From Amyelois transitella (Eukaryota > Arthropoda > Insecta > Lepidoptera > Pyralidae), in NCBI RefSeq assembly GCF_032362555.1, contig NC_083527.1, positions 4,154,001 to 4,218,000 of the forward strand: DNA of 64,000 bases, in the 5' to 3' direction. The position numbers and the translations under genes are program-made. Below are positions 10,606 through 22,846 of the stretch, in pieces. A model generated the notes under the pieces. The model was not told where the DNA came from. It did not search any database and saw only the letters and a list, made by a program, of their open reading frames with translations. Within the stretch, counting starts at the first letter, position 1, and the number at the start of each line of letters is the position of its first letter.

Positions 10606-10694
10606 TGTTGTGATTATTATTGGTGCATGTCATTTATTTGTGGGTATTGAATAAACAAATTAGTCTTGGTTCAACCTGCCTTTCAATTACGACA
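10606..10694 (+). repeat. 3' LTR
   Basis: It is identical to the 5' LTR and preceded by the purine tract. On the minus strand it holds an AATAAA (10638-10633), about 165 bp after the stop codon of the antisense zinc-finger gene. Confidence 0.9.
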
Positions 10695-10802
10695 ACTTTG
10701 AAATTGAGATACTAAATTGTCTACCACACGGGCTCAAAACTATTCACTTTCAATCGCACAGAACAAGCGCGCCTACAATTTAATTCAATCTTATCACACA
10801 CT

Positions 10803-13800
10803 TTACGAGTTCGGCAAAGATTTTAAAGGGCCTAAACTTAGCAAACCATCTGCACCAAGTGCTTGCAGGTTAGCAGACGAGCTATTATGTACGGACACTA
10901 CTGGGATACCGAAACAGCCGCTAGCCTGCTCCCTATTGGCCAGTGGAATAAAACTATAGATACCTAAACTACTTAACCGTTTCAAGTTATCTTCCTGAGA
11001 CAGATCTACTACGGGCAAACCTAGTTCTCTATTGGGACCACTGACATTATGAAACACTCTCTTGTGATGTTGAAGCTGCAAAGATTTGGGGTAAGACGCG
11101 GGACACTCGTCGCATCTGAACATTGGTATTTTACTCTGTGGGTGAGCGTTTGTCATGTGTACTTGTAAGGAATTATGATTCATAAACATCTTTTTACATA
11201 CCCTACATGACAACATGCCGCCACCTACTTTCGCTTCAGGAATAGAGAAATTACTAGATTTATTCGCATGCTTGATGCTAACTCCAGCGCCGAGGTTAGG
11301 AATACGCGGCACTGGCCTTTCTGGGCTTGGTGATCGACTTTTTTGCTTTTGTTTAACGCTAATACCTCGAGACGCTAACGCTCTTGCCATATCATTGGCT
11401 TCTCTATTCACAGTTTTCTTCGTTATAGATATTTGACTACCAAGGTTCAATTTGTCCTTCGCGCCTTGCACGCTTTGGATCATAGGCAGGCCGTCTCTTT
11501 GTTTCTGCATAGCCATGACTTGGCAGTCTTCATTGTCGTGTTTCCCTGGGAGTAACATATCGGGCCTTCGCTGCTTTTGCCCGGGAGCGTTCATTACGCC
11601 ACCTGGCCTTTTGATTGGCATTCGAGGCCCTCCAACTTTGCCTCCGCGCACTTGCCCGTGTACTTGTATACCTGGCCTTATTGAAGGTCGAGCGCCTCTC
11701 ACTGTAGTCGGCATCCTAGGTCTAGCGCCCGTCACCGTAGCTCCCGGAGCCATTCTTATTTGACTAGGCGAAGGCATCTGCCCTCCTACCATTTGACCTG
11801 GTGCAGCCATTTGCGGTCCCATTTCTTGGCCTGGAGCGCCGACTAACTGACCCGGTGCGAATGTTTGCACGTTTTGTATCCTAACGTTACTAGCTGCTGG
11901 AGGTTTCATGGTACCACCCGGGCTTGACGCAGGCGCGTATTGATTTGGCATTGATACCGGCGGCCCCATCTGACCCATCGCCGCTTGTGTGTTCATCATA
12001 CTGGCAGAAGTCGGTCCGTAAGCCTGTTGCATATTTTGAAGTGGGGAAGCAGTAGAATACGGCGTTGACGAAGCGTAGGAATTTGGAGACCCGGGGTAAC
12101 CAGCTTTCGACATGGGCGGTTGATATTGTCCATACCCTGGCTGATTCATGTAATGTTGTCCTGGATACTGCCCTGGCATTTGCTGTCCAGCTGCTCCATA
12201 CATATTATTTGGGGTTTGGGGATAAGCAGAGGCACCGGGTGGGTAAGAATTGTAAGGTTGTGGTGGCCCCATCGTTCCCCCAGCGCCAGGATACGCCTGA
12301 ATATTTATCATAACGTTTTGTTGATGAGTAAAACCAGGCGCACTCCCCCCCATTCCTGATAATTTACCCACTTGTTCCGCCAGCTGTTTAACTGGCAATA
12401 AACTGGAAAGAATATTTGAGGACTGATTGTAAGGAAGAAGAGAAGAAGAAGCAGATGGCGTCATAAGGCTCATAGAATGACCGGTCATGCGTTTGTGTTC
12501 TTCCAAAAGCGACATTTCGGTAAATCTTGTATTGCACACAGCACACGTATGTTGTGGACCCAATGTGTCTATTGAAATATATTCGCTAGCATCAGAAAGA
12601 GCTAGATCTCTTTCTTTTTTTGTCGCCGATGACAGCAAGCTTTCAAAGATTTCGTCAGTGCTTTTTTCTAAGATATCGAGATGTGGTTTCGAATCAGGCG
12701 CATTCCAGTTGAAATTATGTTGTTTTTCAGTTGAATGTGCAGATGACAGTCGAGAGGATAACATACTGCTTGGGGTGGAACTATAGTTTTGTTCGGAAGG
12801 AAGAGTCGAAGCTGGGTATGCTGGCGGAGGGTAAGCTGGTGGCGGATTTTCTGTTTTTGGGATAACAGGTTTAACATCAGGCGCGGGGGTAGCTGAGACC
12901 ACACAACAATCGTCGTCGTCATCACCAGAATCGCCGTTTATTTCTATTATAGTCATATCCTGTGTCTCTTTTTTTGTGACGGCTAATAAAGGAGTTGTAT
13001 TAGATGCAGCATTTTGATTAGAGAATAATGGTTGGGCATTTGTTAGCGGTTGGGTATCAGGTTCGCTTTTTACTGATGCTATTGTAGGTGTTGAAGTTGT
13101 GATTGGTGGAGAAGTTCTCTCAGATTTGATCTGTGTAGAAAACAATGGTGTAGCATTGGTTGTGGTCTGATTCTCTGCACTATCCACTTCTTGTTTTACA
13201 ACAACATTATTCAAATTTAAATCTCGAGATTCACGTCGCTCAGGCGCAGCTGGCGGGGTAGGCGGTGGAGTAGGTGCTGCATTTGTTTCTTTCTGTAAAG
13301 GAAGATTAGCGCCTCTTTTTGGGGTTTGTTTCACGGCCGGCCTACCCGGCTTAGCAGGCTGTTTAGCTTCTTGCGCCACAGGTGCTACCAATGCAGTTTT
13401 AACAGCTGTTTGCACTGGCTCCAATTTAGGAAGCTTCAATGGCTCTGTTTTTATCTGTACCGATTTTCCTTGCAAGTTTTTCAAAGCATTTGCAATTTTC
13501 TTGTTAATTTTATTAGTTTTATCATCATCACTTTCAGAATTCTTTCTGCTTTTATCCTCGTTTTCTTCATCAGCTGAATCTTGCTCGCCTGACTTGTCTT
13601 GATCTTCATCATCGTCGCCGTCCTGGTCTCTCTCCTCATTACCACTTCCTTCTCCATCCTCATCCTCTTCGTCTGACGCCTTAAAATCTTTCAACCCATT
13701 AATAACTTTAAAAGAATTGGTATTATTACCATCAGATTTAAGTTTGAGTTTTATACCTCCCAACTTCCCCAACTTATTCATTACATCATTCGAACTCTGA

Positions 13801-16452
13801 TCTTCCGGTTCTTTCTTTATGGGAGTTGTATTCTTTTTGATTGTGAAACCTAACCCACTTAGTTTACTGAGGGCAGCGTCAGAGGTTTTAGCTTGCCCTG
13901 CAGGTTGTTTGAGGTTCATCTTCATTAGTTGGGATATATCGAGTTTTTTAGGCTTGGCCGTTGAAACAGCCGCCTTTGGCGGTGGGCTCTCTTCTTCCTC
14001 ATCAGACCAATTTTCATCCCCTGACGGAGGCGTGTCTTCGTCGTCGGACGGCAGCTTGTCGAGCACCACGGAGGGCAGCGACACGTGCTGAATGAGATGA
14101 TTCTCTAACACCTCCCAACTGGGATATTCTTCGTCGCAGGTGATACACCTGTGCTCTTGCTTAGGCTTTCTCAATAGAGCTCCTGAAGATTGCAACTTTT
14201 TCAGTATATTCTGAACATTGTTGTTTGGGGTGTGTTTTTCTTCTTCCTCGTCTTCCTGATCTACTGCGTCCTCAGCTTCGCCATCTGAAAAAATACAAAT
14301 ACTTATATTGATTAACACGCTCTAAACCACGATCGGCAAATATGCCTCTTTCAATTGGAGCACTATTAGCTGGTTGCAATATACCAATCACTTGACGTAA
14401 CAATTTGATCGCGAATGATATGCTCAAATGTATAAATTTTTGAGATATTGTCTCTAAATGTGATGATGATGCGATTTATTAGTCAGTTAACAGTTTGTTC
14501 ATATAGAGCGTCAGAGTGTCGCGAGAGTTGAATGCGACTGTGACTAAGAGTTGAACTTGGGAGAGTCCAGTGTTAGCAATGCATGTCGGAGTAGTTCAGG
14601 GTGCCAGAATGTTAAGTGTCTCGGGAGTTGAAAGTATCGGAGCATTGAGTTACTGCCAGGGCGTTCGAGTGTCGAAGAGTGTGACAGAGTACCTGAATAT
14701 AGTAGAAGATATTAGGTAGGTATATGTCAACTTCAAAAAGAAATTTTTAAACTTTCATTGGTTTCTAAACGAGACATGAATTGTATTATCTTACGTCTAC
14801 ATTTTCGCATATTTATCAATTTACGAACTCTCGTGGTAAATTTATAAACATATGGATATACACTCGTAGAATTAATTATTTTAGATTCTAAGGTTCGACC
14901 AATTACAGACGAGCTTTTAATACAATATACACGGTCGAATTTAACGCCACCTACACTCTCGAATTAAGCGTCACCTACAAGCGCGGATTTAGTGCCACCT
15001 ACAAAAGAATACAGGTTTTAGCAAATCCCAATGGAACTAGAGATTTTATTGGGATAACAAATTCTGAATCTCAATTGACAACATATCTTAATTTTCAAGA
15101 CGCCAAACGAAAAAAACTGTTTCTTCATTTTACTATTCTAGATACAAAAAAAAATTAATTGAATTTTTTTATCGATTTATATTTAGTAACTTATCAAAAT
15201 CTTATACTTCTTGTAGTAAAATTTTTGATTATTTGATCATCGTGACTTTAAGTACAATTTTTTTTAAATAACTAGAGGTCTCGGCAAACTTTATTTTTCC
15301 ATAATGTTAATGGTGGACAACCCCCATCACTAAGGGGTATGAAAAATAGATGCTGGCCGATTCTCAGACCTACTCAATATGCTCACAAATTTTCATGAGA
15401 ATTGGTCAAGCCGTTTCGGAGGAATTTGGGAACAAACATCGTGACACGAAAATTTTATATATTAATTTTTTATTGTATCTTATATATACTGATAGCTAGG
15501 CAGCATTTTTTTTTTATTTTGTATATTCTTTACTGAACCCTTAAAACTGCTGTTAGTGTCAATAATGTCAAGTTGTTTTGGTTTTTAAAGACTGACAAAA
15601 CCTGGCAGGTTCATACAGATGACGTAATTGCGTCATTACGTCCTTTTAGAATAAGCCAAATTTCAAACATAAAATTTATATGTTTACTTACCCAAAATCA
15701 AAAGTAAAAAAATATGACTTTTTTTTGTTTTGAGTTGTAAAAATTTATGTTTAGTTCCATTAGAGTTAAAGTTCCATATAAAATTATAAATATTGTTATA
15801 AATTTGAAATGTTTTTCAATTAGGTACCTAGGTACTTCAGTATTCCTGCCTATATGTATATTATACAAAATTTTAAGAAGATTGATTAACTCACTTTCAC
15901 ATTTAAAACATAAATTGGAGTTGAGTGTGTTTACCTATTATATATTTTTGAATATAATTCTTAATGTGTGTGAAAAGGAGCAATAATGGCCTGGAGTCTG
16001 CTTTTTCCCTGAAGAATTATACCTATCTACAACTAAATATGCTTATAAACTTGGGATTCTTCTTTTAGTTGATAGGCTAGCAACCTATCAATATTTGAAT
16101 CTCAATTATAACATTAAGCCTTACATCTGATCTGGACTATCAGTCATGATGATGACGATACACCAACTACATCTTTTTGCTTGCAACAAGCGCTGCATAC
16201 TTTCATTTCTCGCTACATCTATATTCATCAATCTTATTAAGCTCTTAAGAGGAGGGTACCTACATGACCTTTCACCAAAACATCCCCGAATTAGTCAATG
16301 AAGATAAATAATTAAGAGTATGAAACATGCAAAGCATAGAATAAAATAATGTGAACCAGAAAAAAAAACAACAGAAATTTTTGAAAACAAAACAAACCTG
16401 ATTCATTGTTTCTTGACGATGTAGCTATATGTGTTTCAAGCTTTTTTTCCAT
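10803..16452 (-). CDS. C2H2 zinc-finger nuclear protein, 1178 aa, 2 coding exons
   Basis: Coding exon 1 is 16452-16398 (MEKKLETHIATSSRNNES; donor CAG|GTTTGT) and exon 2 is 14284-10803 (acceptor TTTTTTCAG|A). The join restores an aspartate codon in frame. Four widely spaced C2H2 fingers are visible: about residues 65-85 (HRCITCDEEY), 599-621 (HTCAVCNTRF), 1043-1066 (LSCRVCKKMF) and 1075-1097 (FRCDECPASY). Between them lie acidic tracts (about 108-275) and several lysine-acid motifs of the SUMO-acceptor type (IKKEPE, IKTEP, VKQEV, IKSER, VKSEP). A hydrophobic-acidic patch, TIIEINGDSGDDDDD, follows near 463-477, and a long Pro/Gly/Gln/Tyr-rich disordered region spans about 630-900. Such proteins are usually chromatin or transcription regulators. 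I cannot name the orthologue. A 5' UTR intron may lie upstream, since an AG precedes the ATG by about 10 bases. Confidence 0.85.
14936..15007 (+). repeat. 24-bp tandem repeat, 3 units
   Basis: Units start at 14936, 14960 and 14984. They share CGAATT and the core CACCTACA, with several substitutions between units. Confidence 0.75.
15285..15470 (+). repeat. Degenerate retroelement fragment
   Basis: The phrases GTCAAGCCGTTTCGGAGG and ATCGTGACACG match a dispersed non-LTR element tail common in moth genomes, by memory of the family. It has no coding sequence. Confidence 0.4.
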
Positions 16453-18357
16453 GTTCAGTTACCTGTGAACAAGTTAAATAACTAGATCTAAATAGAGATA
16501 GATACAGTTTTGTTTGTCAATTAGTAAAGTTTGAATTTATGTAATTTTTATAATGAAACTATTGCTGTAGATCACTCACAATGGTGGGTTTGTAAAACAA
16601 TAAACTCATTCACAGATAGTTATACATAGATATCTTAGGTTAACATTTTGTACTTAGTTTGCCTAGGTAATTTGGGCTATATAGGAGAAGTACAAAGTTA
16701 ATAAATCATACTTTTATGAAATATTCCATCGAATTTGAAAGCTAAGATTTCTAGGAAACAAGGATGCAAAATTATTATTAGTTTGTAGTTAACTTTTTAT
16801 TAAACTGCTATGGTCTATACTACACAAACAAATGTAAACATATCTAAAGTCTTTAAAACAGAACATGCTGCAAATATTTACACAAACTTTATTACATATT
16901 CATAACACTCACAATCATTATCCTGTAGATGAGAAAGGGCACCGAATTTCTTCAATTTCCAAAATTGTCCAATATGAGAAATTGTATTGTTTGGGTTATT
17001 TATTGCTCTGTAGGTAAAATACCTAAAAGAAAATCTTTACAAACAAACGACACAACGAAACAATTTCACAACTGTGTACTCTTTCACTTGTCAAAAATTC
17101 CAATTTCACAACGTTAAATGAAAACAATATTCAATGATCACGGAATATGCAAATTCTATTTTCCGCGAAGTTCTGTCAGTGACTTTTGGTTGCGACAAGG
17201 CAACACAAAAATACAAAATGGCCGGGCCGACCAAAATAAACGACTTATTCTTATAAGTCGTATATTTTCTCTAATAACCTCTTTATACCTATTCTCACTG
17301 CACCTCTTTTGATTGATTTCCAGAACAACTATATGTACGTGATGACAATATCAATCAAGTCATGCAAATAACAACTGTGATTATTTGACAAAATCGTATT
17401 GAATTGAGTCAACAGAACGGACTAAGCGAGGACATCCGTCGTTTCGCTCCGATCGAACGAACTCAAACCCGTCAAAAACCCCGCAAACCGACAACCACAA
17501 GCTAGCGAGGCCGACGCAGCGTAGTTCTATTCCGTTCACTCTCACTCAACACAGAGGTAGGAAAGAGCCGCTGCCAGTATTCTATGAACACGAAGTGCCA
17601 GTATTGGTTAGCTGGCAAATACCAAGCCAACGGCATCAATGCTGGTGTTTTCTCTCTCGTTCACACTAATGTTGATTAATGGAGACGCGCTATAGTTGTC
17701 TCGTTTTAGCGCGTTCTATAGCGCTATCATACAAATAAACGTAGCGACACAGGAGAGGAATTTATTATTATTATCAGATTCAGAGGGTCGCCCGCCCGCA
17801 TTTAGAGCGTAGGTATGTAATGACCTCGCTCGTTTCGAGTGGCAGAAGCAGGCAGCGCTCGACTCGTGGAACTAAACAATCGAATCCGAATAATAATAAC
17901 GACAATGACGACGCGTCGTAAGCGATTCGTGTGGCATATAAATTAACTCAGCAGAAGTATTACTATTCTTTATCCTCGACCTGAATATGATATTTTTTGT
18001 CGACATTAGTGTTCATTAATAGTTCTTTTAGGAATAATCATATCGAATGTTGGTAGATTTAACATTATTTAACCGGCTATAAGTAATTTATTACCGGCTT
18101 TAATATTTTTAGTATTATTTCGGTAAAATACATTTTAATATTGATTAATAAAATATAATTACCTTTGCCCGCAACTCCTCCCTAACTAAAATCCTATTAT
18201 TATGTTCTCGTGAAAATTTTCAGAAAAAAGTAGTCTACTCATGTTTTAACCTTGGAACCTGGCTACATAACTAGGTAGGAAGTATAAAAATTTCTCCAAC
18301 GGTTTACCCTTGTAAGTTTACTGTACAGACAAACTTACGCATCTAGAATATTACATA
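16453..18357. other. Upstream region of the zinc-finger gene; no coding exon
   Basis: This probably holds the 5' UTR and promoter of the minus-strand gene. The stretch 17400-17920 is richer in CpG than its surroundings, and an AAAATGGCC (YY1/Pho-like core) lies near 17216. No exon can be supported. Confidence 0.4.
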
Positions 18358-19085
18358 CCTACATAAAAAAAAGCGTTTTCCCAAAGGGGTAGGCAGAGAC
18401 CTACATAGGTACACCTTTCATTTGCCACAATCCCTACTAAGGTGCCTACTTACTGCTTCCACTTCATCCACATTCATTACTCTTTTCATGTAAGCTCGGC
18501 GGTTAAGAGTACTCTTTACCTGTCCTTTCACCAGGAAAGGCGCCTAGGCTTTCCCATTCATATTTTCCCATTAACGCTAAAAAGAACGTCTTTTCTATTT
18601 CAGTCACTTTTTACCTCATTTACACGGTTTTCCTCTATCACGATGTTTCTAAGGTATCCACCTTGACACTCAATTTAACACTGATCTTATATATTTTAGC
18701 GCCCATATATTATTCATATCCATTAAGTTTATTATGCTTTTCATTCGCCATGTTCCCCGCATATAATCTCTTTTCAATAACAATATCACATTTTGATCCT
18801 AAATACACAAACTCTCTCACTTGCCTAACTCGTTCACATATAAAAATGATGACATAAAATTCTGTCATTGTCTCGTCTTGTTCATATGCCTACCAATATT
18901 TTTGTATTATAAACCTGTCAGCATACTTATTCATCCTTAATCCACTTTGAGAGTCTTTTAACTATCCTTGAATAGGTTAAACAGCCAAGGTGAGGCAACA
19001 CATCCTTGTCTAACACCTTTCAGAATACTAAACTGCTCAGTGTACTTCGCGTCTATCGTTACACAAGTACTGGACTCCCCTTATA
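18358..19085 (-). repeat. RTE-like LINE 3' part with reverse transcriptase remnant (family A)
   Basis: This is the longest family A copy. On the minus strand, around 19050-18985, it encodes KYTEQFSILKGVRQGC followed by VASPWLFNLF, a reverse transcriptase block. It runs through decayed coding sequence to the KGQ..STRN region and the conserved tail, ending in TATG repeats at 18358. Internal deletions and stops make it non-functional. Confidence 0.7.
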
Positions 19086-22000
19086 CTAATAATAATGCCC
19101 CTACGATTGTTCATTGATCACGTCGAACCTCTGTATTGTATTATTCACCCACATCAGGCCCTCTGAACAGGGATTCCAGAATGTGACCTGTTACAAAGTT
19201 CCTCTTATTCTCCAACTCGAGGTAAGCTGATCAGATGAGCCTTATTCGCTTACCACCCAGCGTGTCGCAACAGTCGCAAGTAAACATGAAGTATCGCATT
19301 GAGTCCTCATCTTCTTCGCGTGTCCTGCAAATTAGGCTGTAATAAACTATCTAAGTATTCCCGCTTTTCTATTCCCATCACTATATCTCCTTTCACATCA
19401 CAACATTCCCTATCTACGCTGTTCTTTGTTCTGTCACTCAATCCGCGGCTCCGAAGGCTTTAAGTCGGAGGTTGTATTTATGCTCCAATCCATGAAATCT
19501 TTGTTTGCGCGATTTAGATTCTTCGGTGCTATTGGCTGAACTGGTCAATTTCAGTTGGTGTAACATTAGTGATGTCGTTATAGTACTCCCCCGCAATATC
19601 GCAGTCTGTTGTAGCTTGTTATTGCCAGTTATACCCCAATGAGTAGGGAATTCTAGTCCTAGTGTGTCAGGAGTGAGCCGTTGCGGTGCTTGTAGTCTTC
19701 GGTGAGTCGAGACAGAAGAGAGCGAAGTCGACTTATTAGCGCCGGGAGATATCGTGCAGAGCTGCCACGCTGGAGAGAAGAGCGGGCATCGCAGAGATCC
19801 AGGTGTGGGCTGCGGTAGGTGCGTCGCTCACTGAAGTCGATGGGAGTAAAGTGCGGGTGGAGACAGGACTACGAAGCCCAGTGAGTCGGCTGTGGTGGAG
19901 CTGCTGCGATACGCAGTTGCAGAGTGAAGAGTGATGATAAGGATAGAAGTTAATGATGAAGAAGGTTGCTTCCAATCACGTCGGGGTCACCATTAATTAA
20001 TGGTATTCTTAAAAATTAAGTTCTAGTAGTATTGATGTATGATGTAAGACTTTAAAAAAGAAATAATGACCAAATTACTTCGAAAAACATGTACAAGTGC
20101 ACAATATTACACCAGAGCCTAGCAACTACCTGTATTCGTAACAATAATTTATAAACCTCGTTTCAAACTTCTTTTTGTTTCTTCTATTTTCTTTTCGCCT
20201 TTTTTGGATTAGAGACATAAGAATGCGAGCTTGTTTGCTGAAAGAGAAAGTTCCTTTTCTATTAGAAATTTGCATTTGCCTAAACTGTAGAGAAAGCTGT
20301 CTTCATTTGAAAAGCAGATAACATGGTAAAGATAGCATGTAACCAACAGAATACTCTATCATAGCAGCGAGCTTATCTTATCACATCAAATATTATCACG
20401 CGCCTTACATAATACAATACGTCCAATCGCACATAGGTACACACTTAAATGATAAAATGTTTTGTACAAAGTCCTAAATTATTTTTTCACCCATTCGTTT
20501 CTCTTATCGATAGGTACTGATGTATGATAGCACAAACAAAATTGGTGATATCGGGTATTGCCCCAGCTGTAGTCAATCAGCTGCAAATAACAAATAATAA
20601 TCCGCGCATAAAGTACTTCAATTTGTTTATTCGTCCAAATATTTAGGTAGAACTGTGGGCAATCATTCTAAGTTAAGTAGGAGAGTAGAGTGGAGGGGGT
20701 GGCAGGCAGAAGTAATTTACTGCGTTGCGTTGGCGATCAATAAACGCATGCGCTCTACTCTACGCAGAATGAGACGGAATGTCAGGCTTAGTCTGGATGG
20801 GCTTACTTTGTAAACTCCCTGTGGGACGAATAGGGACAAGGGTTTGGGGAGAGAGAACGGAAAAGGGCGAGGGTGACTAATGCGTCAATTTACAATAGAA
20901 CAGAATTGAATAGAGATTTTTTCAATGCGCCGCCGTACTGAATTGTGAATACAGTCTTTCTATGTTTAAATAGTATTTTTATTAACTAAAATATACCTAT
21001 TTAGTATTATTATTCGTAGTATTTACTTATTAGGATTAAAAGTTACTGTGCTAGAATAACTTATTATTAAGAAGAAGAGAAAAATATAGAAATAGATTTA
21101 TCAAAATTAAGAAAAAAATAATCTAGGCTACAATCTATTTTACAATTACACAATACCTACTGCTTAATTGATTTCGAAGTTCAGACCTCAATTTTATAAA
21201 AATAATAGTACTTATCATATCACAATCATAAAGTACTTAAATGTCATGAATAATTACGCAGAAACGCAATCATAATGGATGACTTTGCCCCAAGTCTGTG
21301 CGCTGCGATTAACAAAAAGTTGTATGTAATAATAATTATTCTGCCCCACAAAGGCTATATAAATTGAGGTTGACTCAGTCAAGTCAAGCACATGACCGGT
21401 TAGTTTTATTATTACTTACTTGGAGAATATGAATGAACGCACAAATAATTTTTAGCTTTGATGTTTCAACTTTAAAGTCGATAATCCAGTACATGAGTGT
21501 TTTGAATTTATTCCATTATTTATGTTCATGGAATTACAGCCATTATATAAAAGCTGAGAAGGTTGAAAATGGCATGCACGTTTATAGTATTATTATTTCA
21601 CTTTCCGTTATCGCCTGGCGCTCCGTCTCGCCTATCGTCGTCGCTTCGTCCATCGGCAAGAAAGCGTTCTCTTTGTTTTTTTAAGAGACCTCGCCTAAAG
21701 AGCAGACAGGGTTTATGCTTTGTAAAATATGGATCTTCCGTAGCTTGTTAGCGTAAAATATTCATAGATACCTAAATATTTATGAAAAAATCCTGCCATC
21801 CACTAATATTATAAAATGGAAAAATGTGTTTGTATGTCCGTCTTTCATGTAAGAAAGAAACTTCTGAGCCGATTTTCATGAAATTTTGCATACATATAGG
21901 TACTGTGGAATACGGCGAGCCATATTCATGCGGGCCGTGTTGAAGGAGTTTAACATGAGTAGAACACTAGTTACATACAACTACAACCAATATTATAAAT

Positions 22001-22230
22001 GCGAAAGTAAGTTTATTTGTTTGTTATTTCTTCACGCGTTAAATACAGAACCAATCTTTTTTCTGTTTCGAAATCAATCCGAAGTTTTCACCTCTTAGGT
22101 ACATCAAGTAGGTAAGTACCTAGATACCTACCTATTTATAGAGATTATAGAGGATTCTAGGAGGACTTCTGAGTTGCATCATGATGACTAGTAATGTGTG
22201 TTTATTTATTTCCACAACTTTATCATTGGG
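19086..22230. other. No gene; repeat remnants
   Basis: Apart from the LTR-type remnant at 19600-20143 and a retroelement tail at about 21803-21905, nothing recognisable is present. A TATATAAA at 21356 lies upstream of a 60-codon ORF at 21569 (MACTFIVLLFHF start). The ORF is too short and unsupported to call a gene. Confidence 0.4.
19600..20143 (-). mobile_element. BEL/Pao-like LTR and leader remnant
   Basis: On the minus strand, a TGTTACG start at 20143 is followed 151 bases later by TGGTGACCCCGACGTGA (19992-19976). This resembles the primer binding site of BEL/Pao elements. No second LTR and no coding region are seen, so this would be a broken, old 5' end. Identification rests on the putative primer site alone. 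Confidence 0.35.
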
Positions 22231-22231
22231 T

Positions 22232-22590
22232 ACAGAGGGAGGCGGTGGCCGAATCGGTAAGGTGGCCTGTGAAAAAGCGCGATACGCATAAACACAGGTT
22301 CAAATCCCAACTCGGCCATGTACCAATGTCTATTTTCGTAGTTATGTACGTACAAAAGTTTGAATTCTTACCGATGCTCTTACGATGAGGAAACCTGCAC
22401 ATGCGGACAACTGGATGTGTAACCATGATCGATCCAATACGGGTTTAGCATTACCTGCAAATGTTCCGGAGGTCAGATCGTTCTCGCTTCGTGTAAAAGC
22501 CTGACTCACCCAATCCAGGATCCATGGTCAAAGGCAAACCCCGAGCTTCTCTCCAGAGTGGTGCGGATGCAACCGGGAGTAAAAAAAGAT
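22232..22590 (+). repeat. tRNA-derived SINE, near full length
   Basis: The head has a pol III A box (GGTGGCCGAATCGGTAAGG) and a B box (GGTTCAAATCC). It continues into a unique body (GGAAACCTGCACATGCGG and GTTCCGGAGGTCAGATCG) shared with the copy at 57.7-58.0 kb. It is not a tRNA gene: no acceptor stem closes. Confidence 0.8.
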
Positions 22591-22846
22591 CTAAGTAACA
22601 CATGTAAGACTCCGAGGTAGATTTCGATCCTATGCCTTTCTGCGGTTTTAACCTGGCACGTCACATGGCAGTAACATGTGTTAGATATATATATAAGTCC
22701 TATCAATATGTTCAGCTTGTTTATGTAGTTAAAGGGCGGGAATAAGGGTTATGTAACAATACCGCTCAGACTGACAGGTTGTGCTATAGCCTATGGCCTA
22801 AAAGATGAACATACATATAATCAGATCTTTACATCTTTATCCCTTA

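Larger units (their letters stand above)
5895..10694 (+). mobile_element. Gypsy LTR retrotransposon, Mag lineage, looks whole
   Basis: The element is 4800 bp long with two identical 89-bp LTRs (5895-5983 and 10606-10694), starting TG and ending CA. It is flanked by the 5-bp target duplication ACTTT (5890-5894 and 10695-10699). A primer binding site beginning TGG lies directly after the left LTR (5984), and a purine tract (GAGGGAAAG) sits just before the right LTR. Very short LTRs and one fused Gag-Pol frame are hallmarks of Mag elements, first known from silkworm. Identical LTRs indicate recent insertion. No envelope gene is present. Confidence 0.92.
14285..16397 (-). other. Intron 1 of the zinc-finger gene
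   Basis: This 2.1-kb intron contains a 24-bp minisatellite (14936-15007) and a GAGTTGAA-rich low-complexity block (about 14515-14690). It also holds a retroelement fragment (15285-15470) and a degenerate family B copy (about 16045-16155). No exon is evident. Confidence 0.6.

Noticed and set aside
21569-21751. Small secreted peptide gene downstream of a TATATAAA
   Set aside because: The hydrophobic start is suggestive, but the distance to any initiator is wrong, there is no splice support, and no known peptide motif is present.
22232-22330. tRNA gene
   Set aside because: The A and B boxes are present, but no cloverleaf closes and the sequence continues into a SINE body shared with another copy. 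The same holds for 26112-26235 and 32822-32910.
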